This document shows, piece after piece, positions 48,235 through 56,537 of a DNA stretch of 64,000 nucleotides (positions are counted from its first letter, which is position 1; each line of letters opens with the position of its first letter). The stretch spans positions 3,844,001-3,908,000 of the forward strand of contig NZ_JAGINT010000001.1 of NCBI RefSeq assembly GCF_017876295.1. The letters are read 5' to 3'. Source of the stretch: Kribbella aluminosa (lineage in GTDB: Bacteria > Actinomycetota > Actinomycetes > Propionibacteriales > Kribbellaceae). A program made the translations under genes and the position numbers. The notes beneath the pieces were generated by a model. That model saw only the letters and a program-made list of their open reading frames with translations. It did not search any database and was not told the origin of the DNA.

Positions 48235-48969
48235 TCACGCGCCCCGGAACGGGAAGTGCTTGCCTTCGACGTACTGCGGCCGCGGCTGGTAGCTGTTCAC
48301 CCCCGGCTCGCCGCGCAGGTGGAAGGCGCTCGCGTACGGCGTCTCCGGGTCGGTGATCCGCGTCGACGTCGGGATGTACCGGATGGTCAGCCCGCAGCGC
48401 CGCTTCGGGGAGGTGTTGGCGTTGCTGCCGTGCACGATGTTCGGGTGGTGCACCTCGACGTCGCCCGGCGCGAGCACCATGTCGACGGCCTGCGCCTCGT
48501 CGACCTCGACCGCGATCTCCTTGCCGAGCACGCTCTCCACGTCGGTGTTGTCGCGCATCCGCAGTACGTCGGAGCGATGGCTGCCCGGGATCACCCGGAC
48601 ACAGCCGTTCTCCGGCGTCGAGTGGTCGACGGCCAGCCAGAGCGTCACCACCTCCATCGGGTCGAGCGGCCAGAACGCGGCGTCCTGGTGCCACAGCACC
48701 GGCTGACCGGAGTACGGCGGCTTGGAGATGTAGTGCGACGCGAACAGCGCGATGTCCGGCCCGACGAACTTCTCGGCGATGTCGACCAGCCGGTCGTCAC
48801 TCACCAGCCGGACCCAGAACGGGTCGTCGCGCAGATAGGTGTGCCCGAGCTGCTCGGGCCGTACGTCGGGATGCCGCGCCTGCAGCCACTCGACATGATC
48901 GTTCACTTCCTTGATCAGGTCCTGGTCGATGACGTCACGGAAGATGACATAGCCGTCTGTTTCGAACAT
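48235..48969 (-). CDS. Phytanoyl-CoA dioxygenase (PhyH)-family Fe(II)/2OG oxygenase
   Basis: 244 aa. The double-stranded beta-helix metal triad is His and Asp of LWHQDAAFWP and the distal His of NIVHGSNANTSPKRR, whose Arg binds 2-oxoglutarate. It starts MFETDGYVIFRDVIDQDLI, typical for the family. It hydroxylates an unknown small molecule. It is divergent from the AraC-type regulator with 70 bp between them, so substrate-inducible control by that regulator is likely. Confidence 0.92.
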   Translation of the reverse strand: MFETDGYVIFRDVIDQDLIKEVNDHVEWLQARHPDVRPEQLGHTYLRDDPFWVRLVSDDRLVDIAEKFVGPDIALFASHYISKPPYSGQPVLWHQDAAFWPLDPMEVVTLWLAVDHSTPENGCVRVIPGSHRSDVLRMRDNTDVESVLGKEIAVEVDEAQAVDMVLAPGDVEVHHPNIVHGSNANTSPKRRCGLTIRYIPTSTRITDPETPYASAFHLRGEPGVNSYQPRPQYVEGKHFPFRGA

Positions 48970-49039
48970 GCATCAAGCGTGCGGGTCGGGTGGTGTGTGG
49001 GACTAGCAGCGGTACGACGAGTATTTGTACTGTGTTGAG

Positions 49040-49846
49040 GTGGACCAGGTACTGCGGTTCGAGGCGCACGCGTTCGGGCGGCCGTACCACGCGGCCCGGG
49101 TACGGATCCCGGCCCGCGCCCGGGACACGGAGATGCACACGCACGCGGACTTCCACGAGTTCATGGGGGTCGTCTCCGGCGGTGGCGAACACCTGCTGAC
49201 CAGTGGTGCCTCGGAGCTCCGGGCCGGCGACGTGGTGCTGGTCCGGCCGAGCGACCGGCATGCAGTACGTGGGTCAGCGCCCGACGGTCTGGAGTTCGTC
49301 AACGTTGCGTTCCCGAGTTCGCTCTGGCAGGGCTTCCTCGATCTGACCCGGACCTCCCGCGGACCGATCAGCGTCCACCAGCCGGCCGCGATCCCGGTCT
49401 TCGAGCACGCATTGGCCCGCTTCCAGGACAACCCGACGACGTACGACCTGATGCGCTTCTGGATCGATCTGCTCGACCTGCTCGTCCCGCGCGATTCGGG
49501 TGGCCCCGGCGTACCCGATTGGCTGGCCAAGGCGTGTACTGCGATGCGCGCCGAGCAGAACCTTCGCAGTGGAGTCCCGCGGCTGCTCCAACTGGCGGGT
49601 GTCAGCGCCGCGCACCTGTCGCGCACGATGCGAGCGGCGTACGGCGTGACGCCGACCGCCTTCGTCACCGACCTGCGGCTGGAGCACGCCGCATCCTTGC
49701 TCGCGGCAACCAACACCTCGATCTCCGGTATCGCCGGCCGCTGCGGCTTCAGCAGTCAGTCCTACTTCTCCCGCTGCTTCACGACCGCGCACGCACTGAC
49801 CCCGAGCGAGTTCAGGCACCGCTCCCAGCGCGCGTTCGTGCCCTGA
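49040..49846 (+). CDS. AraC-family transcriptional regulator with cupin sensor domain
   Basis: 268 aa. The N-terminal cupin (HTHADFHEFMGVVSGGGEHL, LRAGDVVLVRPSDRHAVRG) probably binds a ligand. The C-terminal AraC domain has two HTHs, including LLQLAGVSAAHLSRTMRAAY and ISGIAGRCGFSSQSYFSRCF. GTG 49040 was chosen since TACTGT (49028-49033) ends 6 nt upstream (leaderless). It probably activates the divergent PhyH gene. The 3' end overlaps the convergent DinB-ankyrin gene by 35 bp. Confidence 0.92.
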   Translation: MDQVLRFEAHAFGRPYHAARVRIPARARDTEMHTHADFHEFMGVVSGGGEHLLTSGASELRAGDVVLVRPSDRHAVRGSAPDGLEFVNVAFPSSLWQGFLDLTRTSRGPISVHQPAAIPVFEHALARFQDNPTTYDLMRFWIDLLDLLVPRDSGGPGVPDWLAKACTAMRAEQNLRSGVPRLLQLAGVSAAHLSRTMRAAYGVTPTAFVTDLRLEHAASLLAATNTSISGIAGRCGFSSQSYFSRCFTTAHALTPSEFRHRSQRAFVP

Positions 49847-50672
49847 GGTAGTCGGCGACCTCCGGCTGCTGGAAGAAGTCCGCCCAGCCGAGGACGTCGA
49901 CGTCGTACTGCGTGTCCTTCAGCGAGAGGTCCGCGCCGCGGTCGATGAGGAAGCGCAGGGTGTCGAGCTCGCCCGTACCGGCGGCGAGATGTGCCGCGGT
50001 CATGCCGCCCGCTGTCCGTTCGTTGACACCGAAGCCGCGGTCGGCGAGCTGCCGGACGACGTCCCACTGCTGCGCTGCCGCGGCCTCGGCGAGCAGCGCG
50101 GGACGGTCGGCTGGGATCAGGTCGCCGGCGAGCGCGGCCGGAAACGGATCGTCGGCGCGCAGCCCGCGGTACAGGTCGCGGACGGTGCCGACCTCGGCAC
50201 CGTGGTGGATGAGTTCGTCGATGATGTGCAGCGCGAACGACGTACCGTCGCCCTCGGCGTACGGACCCGCGATCGGGCCCATCGCCCGGTCCAGATCGTC
50301 CTGGCTCAGCGAGGCGAGGCGCCCGCGCCAGATGTCGTACGCCCGGTCCAGGGCGGCCAGCGCGTCCGCGGCGGACCCGGGCACGCGTGGCGCCTCGTCG
50401 GTCGCCGGGTGCCCGAACCAGGTCGCCGTACGTTCTGATTGTAGAACGTCGACAATGTGCGTGATCCGCCAGGCGAGGGTCGTGAACGGGGCCGGCGCGG
50501 GCGGGAGCCGCGACCCGTCGGCGACGTACCCCTCGGCGATCCTGCGCACCGTCCAGCAGCCGTCGAACGGTTCCCAGAAGTACTCGTCGTCGGTCAGCCC
50601 GTCGAGCCGCTGCCGCAGCCGTTGCCCGGCGAAGTCCGACAGGTCCAGGAGGTTCTGCGAAAGCGTCGTCAT
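49812..50672 (-). CDS. DinB-like domain fused to ankyrin repeats
   Basis: 286 aa. Residues about 1-175 form a DinB/YfiT-like four-helix bundle: FAGQRLRQRLDGLTDDEYFW, LAWRITHIVDVLQSER with a putative metal His, and FALHIIDELIHHGAEVGTVR with His-x2-Asp/His ligands. Residues about 195-275 are ankyrin-like repeats (ALLAEAAAAQQWDVVRQLAD, GMTAAHLAAGTGELDTLRFL). DinB proteins are often thiol-dependent enzymes in actinomycetes; the ankyrin part suggests protein binding. A perfect 11-bp inverted repeat lies just upstream (50689-50717). Confidence 0.85.
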   Translation of the reverse strand: MTTLSQNLLDLSDFAGQRLRQRLDGLTDDEYFWEPFDGCWTVRRIAEGYVADGSRLPPAPAPFTTLAWRITHIVDVLQSERTATWFGHPATDEAPRVPGSAADALAALDRAYDIWRGRLASLSQDDLDRAMGPIAGPYAEGDGTSFALHIIDELIHHGAEVGTVRDLYRGLRADDPFPAALAGDLIPADRPALLAEAAAAQQWDVVRQLADRGFGVNERTAGGMTAAHLAAGTGELDTLRFLIDRGADLSLKDTQYDVDVLGWADFFQQPEVADYLRARTRAGSGA

Positions 50673-50688
50673 GTCTTCACGGTAGAGC

Positions 50689-50717
50689 GACCTGCGGACA
50701 GGATCGGTCCGCAGGTC
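50689..50717. promoter_or_regulatory. 11-bp inverted repeat upstream of the DinB-ankyrin gene
   Basis: GACCTGCGGAC (50689-50699) and GTCCGCAGGTC (50707-50717), 7-bp spacer, 17 bp before the gene start. It could be an operator or a leader hairpin. Confidence 0.5.
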
Positions 50718-50737
50718 GGAGACAATCTTCTCGAGAT

Positions 50738-50908
50738 GGACACCGAGACCCGGTTCCTGCGCCGCTGTTCTCGCTGCACTCGCGCCCGCAGTGGGCCGGC
50801 CCTCTCGTCGTCCAGGTCACCCGGATCTACTGGCCGTTCGAGATCCTCGACCCACCCGAACTACGCACCGCCGTCCACGGACACGCCCGCCGCCTGCTCG
50901 ACTCCTAG
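50738..50908 (+). pseudogene. 3' remnant of a regulator-like gene
   Basis: One frame gives a clearly protein-like C-terminus: PLFSLHSRPQWAGPLVVQV, then YWPFEILDPPELRTAVHGHA and RRLLDS before TAG at 50906-50908. The PPELR ending resembles WYL-domain regulators, but no N-terminal part is present and there is no start with an SD. The stop overlaps the antisense stop of hrpA. Probably the tail of a deleted gene. Confidence 0.45.
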
Positions 50909-53900
50909 CTTTCGGTCAGCGCCTTCCGGACGCGCTTCTCGGACACGGGGTACGGCGTACCGAGCGTTTGGGCGAACAGGCTGATCCGGAGTTCCTCCAG
51001 CATCCAGCGGACCTCCAGGAGACCGGGGCTCGGGTACTTGCCGGTCGGGACGGCGCGGAGCTTCTTGCGGTACTCGTCGGTGAGCATGTCGACGACGGCC
51101 ATCCCGGAACGGTCCCGGGCCGCGTTCGCGCCGAGCTTGTCGAGACGCTGCTCCATCCCGCGCAGGTACCGAACGAGGTCGGGCAGCCGCTTGGCGCCGG
51201 CCTCCGTGATGAAGCCTGGGTGCACGAGACCTTCCAGTTGCCCGCGGACGTCCGACAGCGCGGCGAGCAGCGCCGGCGACGACGCGCGCGAGATCTGCTT
51301 GTCGACGGTCCGCGCGTGCGCCAACACCTGCTCCACCTGTTGCAGGATCGTCAGCACGGTGTCGGCGAGGTCCGACCGGACGGCGTCCCGCAGGATCGAG
51401 AACGCGGTCAGGTTCCACGCCGGTCCACCCGCGGCCGCCATCAACTGATCGACGGCGGCGGCGATCGCATCGTCCAGCAACTCGCCGACGTTGCGGTGCG
51501 GCCCAGCCAGTAACGTCAGCTTCTGCGCACTGCTGAGCTGACGCTGGACGACATCGATCACCGACGGCATCGTCAGCAACAGCAGGCGGCGCGTACCGGC
51601 CCACATCGCGGCGGCCTGGTCGCGCTCGGTCTCCTGCAGGCGGATCGCGACGCTCTTGCCCTCGTCGTACAGCGCTGGGTAGCCGGCCACGGTGAGACCG
51701 TTGCGGTGCTCGGAGAAGCTGCGGGGGAGATCCCCGAACGTCCAGTCGGTGAGCCCGGACTTCTCCAGCCCGTTGACCGCCTTCGACGCGACCTGCGAGA
51801 TCGCGGCCGTCGTCTTCGGCTTCAGCTTCTCCTTGAGCCTGGCGAGATCCTTGCCCTCGGCCACCGTCTTGCGCTTGTCGTCCTCGACCCGGAACGTCAT
51901 CCGCAGGTGCTCCGGCACCCGGCTCCAGTCCCAGTCGGCCGGCTCGATGACCACGCCGCGGAGTTCGTGCAGCGCTTCGGCCATCGCATCCGTGAGCGGC
52001 CCGGACGCCGGATCCAGCTCGGGCAGGATCTGCCGGGCGTGATCCGGGGCGGGCACGATGTTCCGCCTGACGGACTTCGGCAGCGACTTGATGAGAGTGG
52101 TGACGAGTTCCTCGCGGAAGCCGGGCACGGTCCACTCGAAGCCGTCCGCCGTTACCTGGTTCAGCACCAGCAGCGGGATGTGGACCGTCACGCCGTCGGC
52201 GTCCGTGCCCGGCTCGAACGCGTACGTGAGGTCGAACGTCATCCCGTTCTGCGTCCAGCGCAGCGGGAACTCGTCCTCCTTCACCTCGGCGCCCTCGCGG
52301 ACCACCAGCGACCGCTCGAAGTCGAGCAGGTCGTGGTCGCGCTGCCGGGCGGTCTTCCACCAGGTGTCGAAGTGCCGTCCGGTGACCACCTCGGCGCCGA
52401 TCCGCTCGTCGTAGAACGCGAACAAGGTCTCGTCGTCGACCAGCAGGTCGCGCCGCCGGGTCCGTTCCTCGAGCTCCTCGACCTCTTCGACCAGCCTGCG
52501 GTTCTCGTGGAAGAATTTGTGGTGCGTGTCCCAGTCGCCCTCGACCAGCGCGTGCCGGATGAACAGCTCGCGGGACACCTCCGGGTCGACCTTGCCGTAG
52601 TTCACCTTGCGGCGGGCAACGATCGGTACGCCGTACAGCGTGACCTTCTCGTACGCCATCACGGCGCCGGCCTTGCGTTCCCAGTGCGGCTCGGAGTACG
52701 AGCGCTTGATCAGGTGCGGGGCGAGCTCCTCGGCCCATTCGGGCTCGATCTTCGCGTTCACCCGGGCCCAGAGCTTCGAGGTCTCGACCAGTTCGGCGGC
52801 CATCACGAACTGCGGCGGCTTCTTGAACAGCCCGGAGCCGGGGAAGATCGCGAACCGCGTTCCGCGGGCGCCGAGGTACTGATGCTGGTTCGCCGGGTCC
52901 TTCATGCCGAGATGGCTGAGCAGGCCGGACATCAGCGAGATGTGCACGGTCTGCGGATCCGCCGGTGCACCGGAGTTCAGCGAGACGCCGATCTGCGACG
53001 CGACCTGGCGGAGCTGCGCGTAGATGTCCTGCCACTCGCGGACGCGCAGATAGTTCAGGTACTCGCTGCGGCACATCCGGCGGAACTGGTTGCCGGACAG
53101 CTCCTTCTGCTGCTTCTTGAGGTAGCTCCACAGGTTCAGGTACCCGAGGAAGTCGCTGTTCGGGTCGCGGAACCGTGCGTGTGCCTGCTGAGCTTGAGCC
53201 TCGGCGTCCGTGGGTCGTTCGCGCGGGTCCTGGATCGACAGCGCGGACGCGATCACCATCACCTCGCGGACGCAGGCGTGCTTGTCCGCCTCGACGATCA
53301 TCCGGGCCAGCCGCGGGTCGAGCGGGATCTGCGCGAGCTGGCGGCCGATCGGGGTCAGCCGGCCGCCCTTCGGGTTGTCGATCGCGCCGAGCTCGGTGAG
53401 CAGTTGCAGGCCGTCGGTGATGCTGCGCTTGTCCGGCTCGTCGAGGAACGGGAACGCGGCGATGTCGCCGAGCCCGATCGCGGTCATCTGCAGGATCACC
53501 GACGCGAGGTTCGTGCGCAGGATCTCGGGATCGGTGAACTCCGGCCGGCTGCTGAAATCCTCCTCGGAGTACAGCCGGATGCAGATGCCGTCGCTGGTCC
53601 GGCCGCTGCGGCCCTTGCGCTGGTTCGCGCTCGCCTGCGAGACGGGCTCGATCGGGAGGTGCTGGACCTTGGTGCGGTGGCTGTAGCGCGAGATGCGCGC
53701 CGTACCGGGGTCGACGACGTACTTGATGCCGGGGACGGTCAGCGAGGTCTCGGCGACGTTCGTGGCGAGGACGATGCGGCGGTTCGAATGCGGCTGGAAG
53801 ACGCGGTGCTGCTCGGCGTTCGAGAGCCGCGCGTACAGCGGGAGGATCTCGGTGGTACGGCGTTCGGCGCGGTACTTGTCGGTCAGCGCGTCGGCGGTGT

Positions 53901-55020
53901 CGCGGATCTCGCGCTCGCCGGACAGGAACACCAGGACGTCGCCGTCCGCCTCGTACTCGAGCTCGTCGACGGCGTCCAGGATCGCCTGGGTCTGGTCGCG
54001 GTCGATCGTGCCCGGGTCGTCCGGGTCGTTGACCGGGCGGTACCGCACCTCGACCGGGTAGGTCCGGCCGGAGACCTCGACGATCGGCGCCGGCGTACCG
54101 TCGGCGGCCGCGAAGTGCGCGGCGAACCGCTCCGGGTCGATGGTCGCGGAGGTGATGATCACCTTCAGGTCCGGGCGCCGGGGGAGCAGGCGTTTCAGGT
54201 ACCCGAGGATGAAGTCGATGTTCAGGCTGCGCTCGTGCGCCTCGTCGATGATCAGCGTGTCGTAGCGGGTGAGGTCGCGGTCGCGCTGCAGCTCGTTCAG
54301 CAGGATGCCGTCGGTCATCAGCTTGACCAGCGAGCGTTCGCTGACCTTGTCGGTGAACCGGACCGCGAACCCGATCGTCTCGCCCAGCTCGGTGCCGAGC
54401 TCCTCGGCGATCCGCTCCGCGACCGTCCGCGCCGCGATCCGCCGGGGCTGGGTGTGCCCGATCATGCCGTGGATGCCGCGCCCGAGCTCGAGACAGATCT
54501 TCGGGATCTGCGTGGTCTTGCCGGACCCGGTCTCACCCGCGACCACGACGACCTGGTGGTCCCGGATCGCGGCCGCGATCTCGTCCTTGAGCTGGCTGAC
54601 CGGCAGCTCTTCCGGATACGAGATCTCCGGCACGGCCTGCCGCCGTACCTCGACCCGCCGCTCGGCCTGCTCGACCGCCCCGACCACAGCGCTGAGCTCG
54701 TTGGCCCGCTTCCGCTCTTCCTTGGTACGCCGAACCCGCTCAAGCCTCCGCCCGAGCATCTCCCGGTCGTACGCCATCAGCCCGTCCAGCCGACCGGCGA
54801 TCTCATTCAGGCTGGAGCCGTCGACGACCTCAGGACCGCCGCGACCACCCTCGGTGGTTCCATCGGCGCCGCTTTCAACGCCTCGGGGAGTACCGGATGG
54901 GGTTTCGGTGGATCCTCGGCTCCTTCCACCGCGGCGGCGTCGGCGGGAAGCCGGGGCTGGGGCGGGGGCGGGGGCGGGGGCGGGCGCGGGGGGAGTGGAC
55001 TCGGTCCGGGCATCAGGCAT
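50905..55020 (-). CDS. hrpA: ATP-dependent RNA helicase HrpA (DEAH box)
   Basis: 1371 aa, close to full-length HrpA. An N-terminal disordered Ala-Pro repeat and Arg/Gly-rich region (about residues 1-70) precede the helicase core: Walker A VAGETGSGKTTQIPK, DEAH in LIIDEAHERSLNIDFI, motif III SATID, and motif VI QRKGRSGRTSDGICIR. HA2, OB and the large C-terminal HrpA-specific domain (DUF3418) follow. In proteobacteria it helps rescue stalled ribosomes and processes mRNA. It is a single gene on the minus strand; the long frames opposite are shadows. The first codons contain a GCCCCC-type microsatellite. Confidence 0.95.
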   Translation of the reverse strand: MPDARTESTPPAPAPAPAPAPAPASRRRRRGGRSRGSTETPSGTPRGVESGADGTTEGGRGGPEVVDGSSLNEIAGRLDGLMAYDREMLGRRLERVRRTKEERKRANELSAVVGAVEQAERRVEVRRQAVPEISYPEELPVSQLKDEIAAAIRDHQVVVVAGETGSGKTTQIPKICLELGRGIHGMIGHTQPRRIAARTVAERIAEELGTELGETIGFAVRFTDKVSERSLVKLMTDGILLNELQRDRDLTRYDTLIIDEAHERSLNIDFILGYLKRLLPRRPDLKVIITSATIDPERFAAHFAAADGTPAPIVEVSGRTYPVEVRYRPVNDPDDPGTIDRDQTQAILDAVDELEYEADGDVLVFLSGEREIRDTADALTDKYRAERRTTEILPLYARLSNAEQHRVFQPHSNRRIVLATNVAETSLTVPGIKYVVDPGTARISRYSHRTKVQHLPIEPVSQASANQRKGRSGRTSDGICIRLYSEEDFSSRPEFTDPEILRTNLASVILQMTAIGLGDIAAFPFLDEPDKRSITDGLQLLTELGAIDNPKGGRLTPIGRQLAQIPLDPRLARMIVEADKHACVREVMVIASALSIQDPRERPTDAEAQAQQAHARFRDPNSDFLGYLNLWSYLKKQQKELSGNQFRRMCRSEYLNYLRVREWQDIYAQLRQVASQIGVSLNSGAPADPQTVHISLMSGLLSHLGMKDPANQHQYLGARGTRFAIFPGSGLFKKPPQFVMAAELVETSKLWARVNAKIEPEWAEELAPHLIKRSYSEPHWERKAGAVMAYEKVTLYGVPIVARRKVNYGKVDPEVSRELFIRHALVEGDWDTHHKFFHENRRLVEEVEELEERTRRRDLLVDDETLFAFYDERIGAEVVTGRHFDTWWKTARQRDHDLLDFERSLVVREGAEVKEDEFPLRWTQNGMTFDLTYAFEPGTDADGVTVHIPLLVLNQVTADGFEWTVPGFREELVTTLIKSLPKSVRRNIVPAPDHARQILPELDPASGPLTDAMAEALHELRGVVIEPADWDWSRVPEHLRMTFRVEDDKRKTVAEGKDLARLKEKLKPKTTAAISQVASKAVNGLEKSGLTDWTFGDLPRSFSEHRNGLTVAGYPALYDEGKSVAIRLQETERDQAAAMWAGTRRLLLLTMPSVIDVVQRQLSSAQKLTLLAGPHRNVGELLDDAIAAAVDQLMAAAGGPAWNLTAFSILRDAVRSDLADTVLTILQQVEQVLAHARTVDKQISRASSPALLAALSDVRGQLEGLVHPGFITEAGAKRLPDLVRYLRGMEQRLDKLGANAARDRSGMAVVDMLTDEYRKKLRAVPTGKYPSPGLLEVRWMLEELRISLFAQTLGTPYPVSEKRVRKALTES

Positions 55021-55082
55021 AACCAGTCCAGTTTAGGCGGGCCACGCCAACCCCTCACCCCGTTTTGCCCCGGCCCCCACCA

Positions 55083-55172
55083 CCGTTTCAGGGGTGAACC
55101 GCTCGAATCGCCCCTTCACCGTCTGCATACAAGGGCTGAACGGACATCGCGGGAGGTTAACCACTCAAACGG
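55083..55172. repeat. Short element with terminal inverted repeats, copy B
   Basis: Inverted ends at 55083-55100 and 55155-55172 match with a few differences. The 78-bp core has the same length as copy A at 40557-40640, with identical GGTTAACCACTCAAACG end and a conserved TGCAT/CA middle. It lies upstream of hrpA and downstream of the UspA-like gene. Confidence 0.8.
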
Positions 55173-55227
55173 CCCAGGGGGCGAGACTGGGGCACCGGGC
55201 GCTGGATGCGGTCCGCGTGTGGCCGGG

Positions 55228-55632
55228 TCAGTCGTGGGGGGAGGCGACCTTGACCGCGAGTACCGGGACGGGCGACTCCAGCAGGACCCGCTGGGCGGTG
55301 CTGCCCAGGATGAGCTTGCCGACCGGGCTGCGGCGGCGGAGGCCGAGGACGATCAGCGCGACGTCGTCGGCGGCGGCTGCCTTGAGGAGGGCGCCGGCCA
55401 CGTCGCCCTCGGAGAGGGCCTGCTGGATCGTCACCTCGACGCCCTGTTCGCGCAGCTTCGCCGCGGCGGCGGCCAACTCGTCGGCGTTGGCGTAGCGGGC
55501 GTCGATGTAGGAGTCCCCGCGGCTGGTGTTCAGCAGCAGGATCGAGGCCCCGCGCAGCTCGGCCTCGGCCGCCGCTGCGGCCAGCGCCGCCTCACCCTCG
55601 GGCGTTGGTACGTATCCGACGAGAATCTTCAC
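55228..55632 (-). CDS. Universal stress protein (UspA family)
   Basis: 134 aa single-domain Usp. It starts VKILVGYVPTPEGEAALAAA, with a middle section GDVAGALLKAAAADDVALIV, and ends with the nucleotide-binding signature LGLRRRSPVGKLILGSTAQR followed by SPVPVLAVK. The G-x2-G-x9-G-S/T pattern suggests ATP binding. GTG 55632 was taken as start; the upstream extension is not family-like. It is divergent from the LLM oxidoreductase gene. Confidence 0.92.
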   Translation of the reverse strand: MKILVGYVPTPEGEAALAAAAAEAELRGASILLLNTSRGDSYIDARYANADELAAAAAKLREQGVEVTIQQALSEGDVAGALLKAAAADDVALIVLGLRRRSPVGKLILGSTAQRVLLESPVPVLAVKVASPHD

Positions 55633-55694
55633 GGCCCCCACTCTCCCATCAATCGCCCGCGCCGTCGGACAGGCGGCCCACATAGGGTCGTCAC

Positions 55695-56537
55695 ATGCCC
55701 GAACTCCAAGTGGTTCTCCCGGACGAGTCCGCCGCGATGCCGCCCGAGCGTCTCGTCGAGCTGGCGATCGCCGCCGAACAGCTCGGCTACGGCACGGCGT
55801 GGTTGCCCGACCACCTGCTCCCGCCAGGCGAGTTCGGTCCGACGTACGGCGGCGTCTACGAACCGCTGGTGACGATCGGCTACCTCGCCGCGCGGACGAC
55901 CCGGATCCGGTTCGGTACGTCGGTACTCGTGCTCCCGCTGCGCAGCCCGTACGTCGTCGCGAAGCAGGCCGCGACGCTGCACCGGCTCTCCGGCGAACGG
56001 ATCGTGCTCGGCATCGGCGCGGGGTGGGCGGAGGCCGAGTTCGCGGCGGTGGGTGCGGTGTTCGAGGAGCGCGGGCGGCGTACGGACGAGTCGCTCGGGA
56101 TCATCCGCGATCTGTTCGAGGGCCGGGACCGGGGCGGCGTGTTCGAGCCCGCGGTGCGCGCGCCGCTGCCGGTGATGATCGGCGGTACGACGGGACCCGC
56201 GCTGCGTCGGGCCGCGCGGTACGGGGACGAGTGGCAGGGGCTCGGGCTGGACGGCGCCGGGTTCGCGGCGGCGGTCGAGAAGCTGCGGTCGTACGGCGAC
56301 CGGCCGGTCCGGGTCGGGACGCGGCTCGACTGGTCCGCGGGTGAGCCGGACCCGGTCGTCGCGATGGCGCATGAGCTGGCCGATGCGGGGGCGGAGACGG
56401 TGGCGGTGTCGTTCGGGGACGAGAGCGGGGCGCTGGAGCGGATGACCCGGTTCCACGCCTTGTTCACGGCAGGGTTCACGGCAGGGTTCACGGCGGGGTT
56501 CACGGCGGGGTTCACGGCGGGGTTCACGGCGGGGTGA
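55695..56537 (+). CDS. LLM-class F420-type oxidoreductase with FTAG repeat tail
   Basis: 280 aa. The TIM-barrel phrases are LGYGTAWLPDHLLPPGEFGP, TTRIRFGTSVLVLPLRSPYV and GERIVLGIGAGWAEAEF, typical of F420-dependent LLM proteins. The fold ends near FHALFTAG; the last 24 residues are six repeats of FTAG encoded by 12-bp tandem repeats. TAGGGT (55683-55688) ends 6 nt before the ATG (leaderless). The tail overlaps the convergent ligase gene by 14 bp. Confidence 0.9.
   Translation: MPELQVVLPDESAAMPPERLVELAIAAEQLGYGTAWLPDHLLPPGEFGPTYGGVYEPLVTIGYLAARTTRIRFGTSVLVLPLRSPYVVAKQAATLHRLSGERIVLGIGAGWAEAEFAAVGAVFEERGRRTDESLGIIRDLFEGRDRGGVFEPAVRAPLPVMIGGTTGPALRRAARYGDEWQGLGLDGAGFAAAVEKLRSYGDRPVRVGTRLDWSAGEPDPVVAMAHELADAGAETVAVSFGDESGALERMTRFHALFTAGFTAGFTAGFTAGFTAGFTAG
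56463..56534 (+). repeat. 12-bp tandem repeat spanning two convergent gene ends
   Basis: Six units TTCACGGCRGGG (two with A, four with G) in direct order. On the plus strand each adds FTAG. On the minus strand each contains a TGA in the frame of the acyl ligase, which ends in the last unit. Copy-number change would lengthen one protein and not the other. Confidence 0.95.

Noticed and set aside
51706..55872. A 1388-codon plus-strand frame
   Set aside because: It is the antisense shadow of hrpA. Composition is Arg/Gly/Val/Leu-rich without any domain, while hrpA has all helicase motifs.
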